32,550 bases of DNA, from contig JALSTN010000287.1 in NCBI GenBank assembly GCA_026983735.1, positions 1 to 32,550 of the forward strand, in the 5' to 3' direction. The notes beneath the pieces were generated by a model. It was given only the letters and a program-made list of their open reading frames with translations, did no database searches and had not been told where the DNA came from. Positions 32,368 through 32,550 of this stretch are shown one piece after another (position 1 is the first letter of the stretch; each line of letters opens with the position of its first letter). The DNA comes from Saprospiraceae bacterium (lineage in GTDB: Bacteria; Bacteroidota; Bacteroidia; Chitinophagales; Saprospiraceae). Both the position numbers and the translations under genes were made by a program.

Positions 32368-32550
32368 AATTAATAACTTTGTAAGATTTTTAGAATCCCC
32401 GTCTTCCGGATGAATTGTGGTAATGCACCGGGAGGCGGGCTTTTTTGAATCGGGAAAATCCCGTAGGGGGCATTAAGTGGGTTCGTTACGACCTCACCAA
32501 AACGGAGGCTTCCCCAGCCACCGGACAAGACCTGGAGTAAGCTCCTTAAA
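32359..32550 (-). repeat. Leader element, copy C (cut by window end)
   Basis: 192 bp visible, closer in sequence to copy B than to copy A. Contains the lipoprotein C start, the GC-rich hairpin and CGGG-ATTTT-CCCG; the promoter and 7-bp repeat part would lie beyond the window. Confidence 0.88.
32374..32446 (+). ncRNA. Predicted antisense RNA of leader element C
   Basis: Plus-strand box TAACTTTG (32374-32381), arms CCCGTCTTCCGG (32398-32409) and CCGGGAGGCGGG (32428-32439), six T (32441-32446). The only change in the box against copies A and B falls on a free position of TAnnTTTG, so the consensus is kept. Confidence 0.5.

Noticed and set aside
26434-32550. CRISPR array or integron attC array
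   Set aside because: Copies are ~340 bp and kilobases apart, each tied to a gene start. No short spaced repeats, no integrase or cas genes, and no attC-like sites at gene ends.

Overview
The window looks like a chromosomal segment of a Bacteroidota bacterium, most likely of the Saprospiria/Chitinophagia type. Evidence is the low-to-moderate GC, the Bacteroidota -7 promoter box TAnnTTTG before several genes, type IX secretion (T9SS) sorting domains on three large secreted proteins, a DUF2853 protein, an MbnP/MbnH pair, and many short-N-terminus lipoproteins with an SC lipobox. No species can be named from the sequence alone.

Layout. 1-6088: the 5' part of a secreted subtilisin-like protease (minus, cut by the window edge), a small membrane protein and tatC (minus), a 545-bp control region with two perfect palindromes and a possible small RNA, a large leucine-rich T9SS protein and a GNAT acetyltransferase (plus). 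6134-9505 (minus): an SthA/Lpd-like flavoprotein lacking redox cysteines, then mreC and mreB. 9906-11940 (plus): dnaN, nadD and a CAU-anticodon tRNA with a terminator. 11987-18177 (minus): the mbnP-mbnH copper/kynurenine pair, a TPR gene with a small coupled gene, and a GMC oxidoreductase with its Tat-type small subunit. 18723-20828 (plus): a gliding-type (T9SS type B) secreted protein. 20812-23926 (minus): the aromatic operon aminotransferase - tyrA - DAHP synthase/chorismate mutase. Then DUF2853. From 24919 to the end (minus): an accessory region of lipoprotein genes.

Two systems stand out. First, the aromatic operon is preceded by a textbook transcription attenuator: a promoter, a 22-codon leader peptide with six Tyr codons and one Trp codon, a 7-bp antiterminator, and an 11-bp terminator with a T7 tract just before the aminotransferase start. 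The codon content, the position of the stop codon over the antiterminator arm, and the tyrosine-forming products of the operon all agree. Second, three lipoprotein genes of unrelated sequence each carry the same roughly 340-bp upstream element (the third copy is cut by the window end). The element holds a TACCTTTG promoter, a 7-bp tandem repeat of differing copy number, a long structured 5' leader, and, on the opposite strand, a conserved TAnnTTTG box followed by an intrinsic terminator, predicting a roughly 60-nt antisense RNA beside the lipoprotein start codon.

One of these lipoproteins stops inside a run of nine T. In the frame reached by losing one T it continues for 80 residues into an Ala/Gly-rich helical-hairpin domain framed by two CX5C motifs, followed by a four-helix membrane protein that could be its immunity partner. 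A different shared leader (about 170 bp) precedes the protease and the gliding-type secreted protein, which are 18 kb apart and point away from each other.
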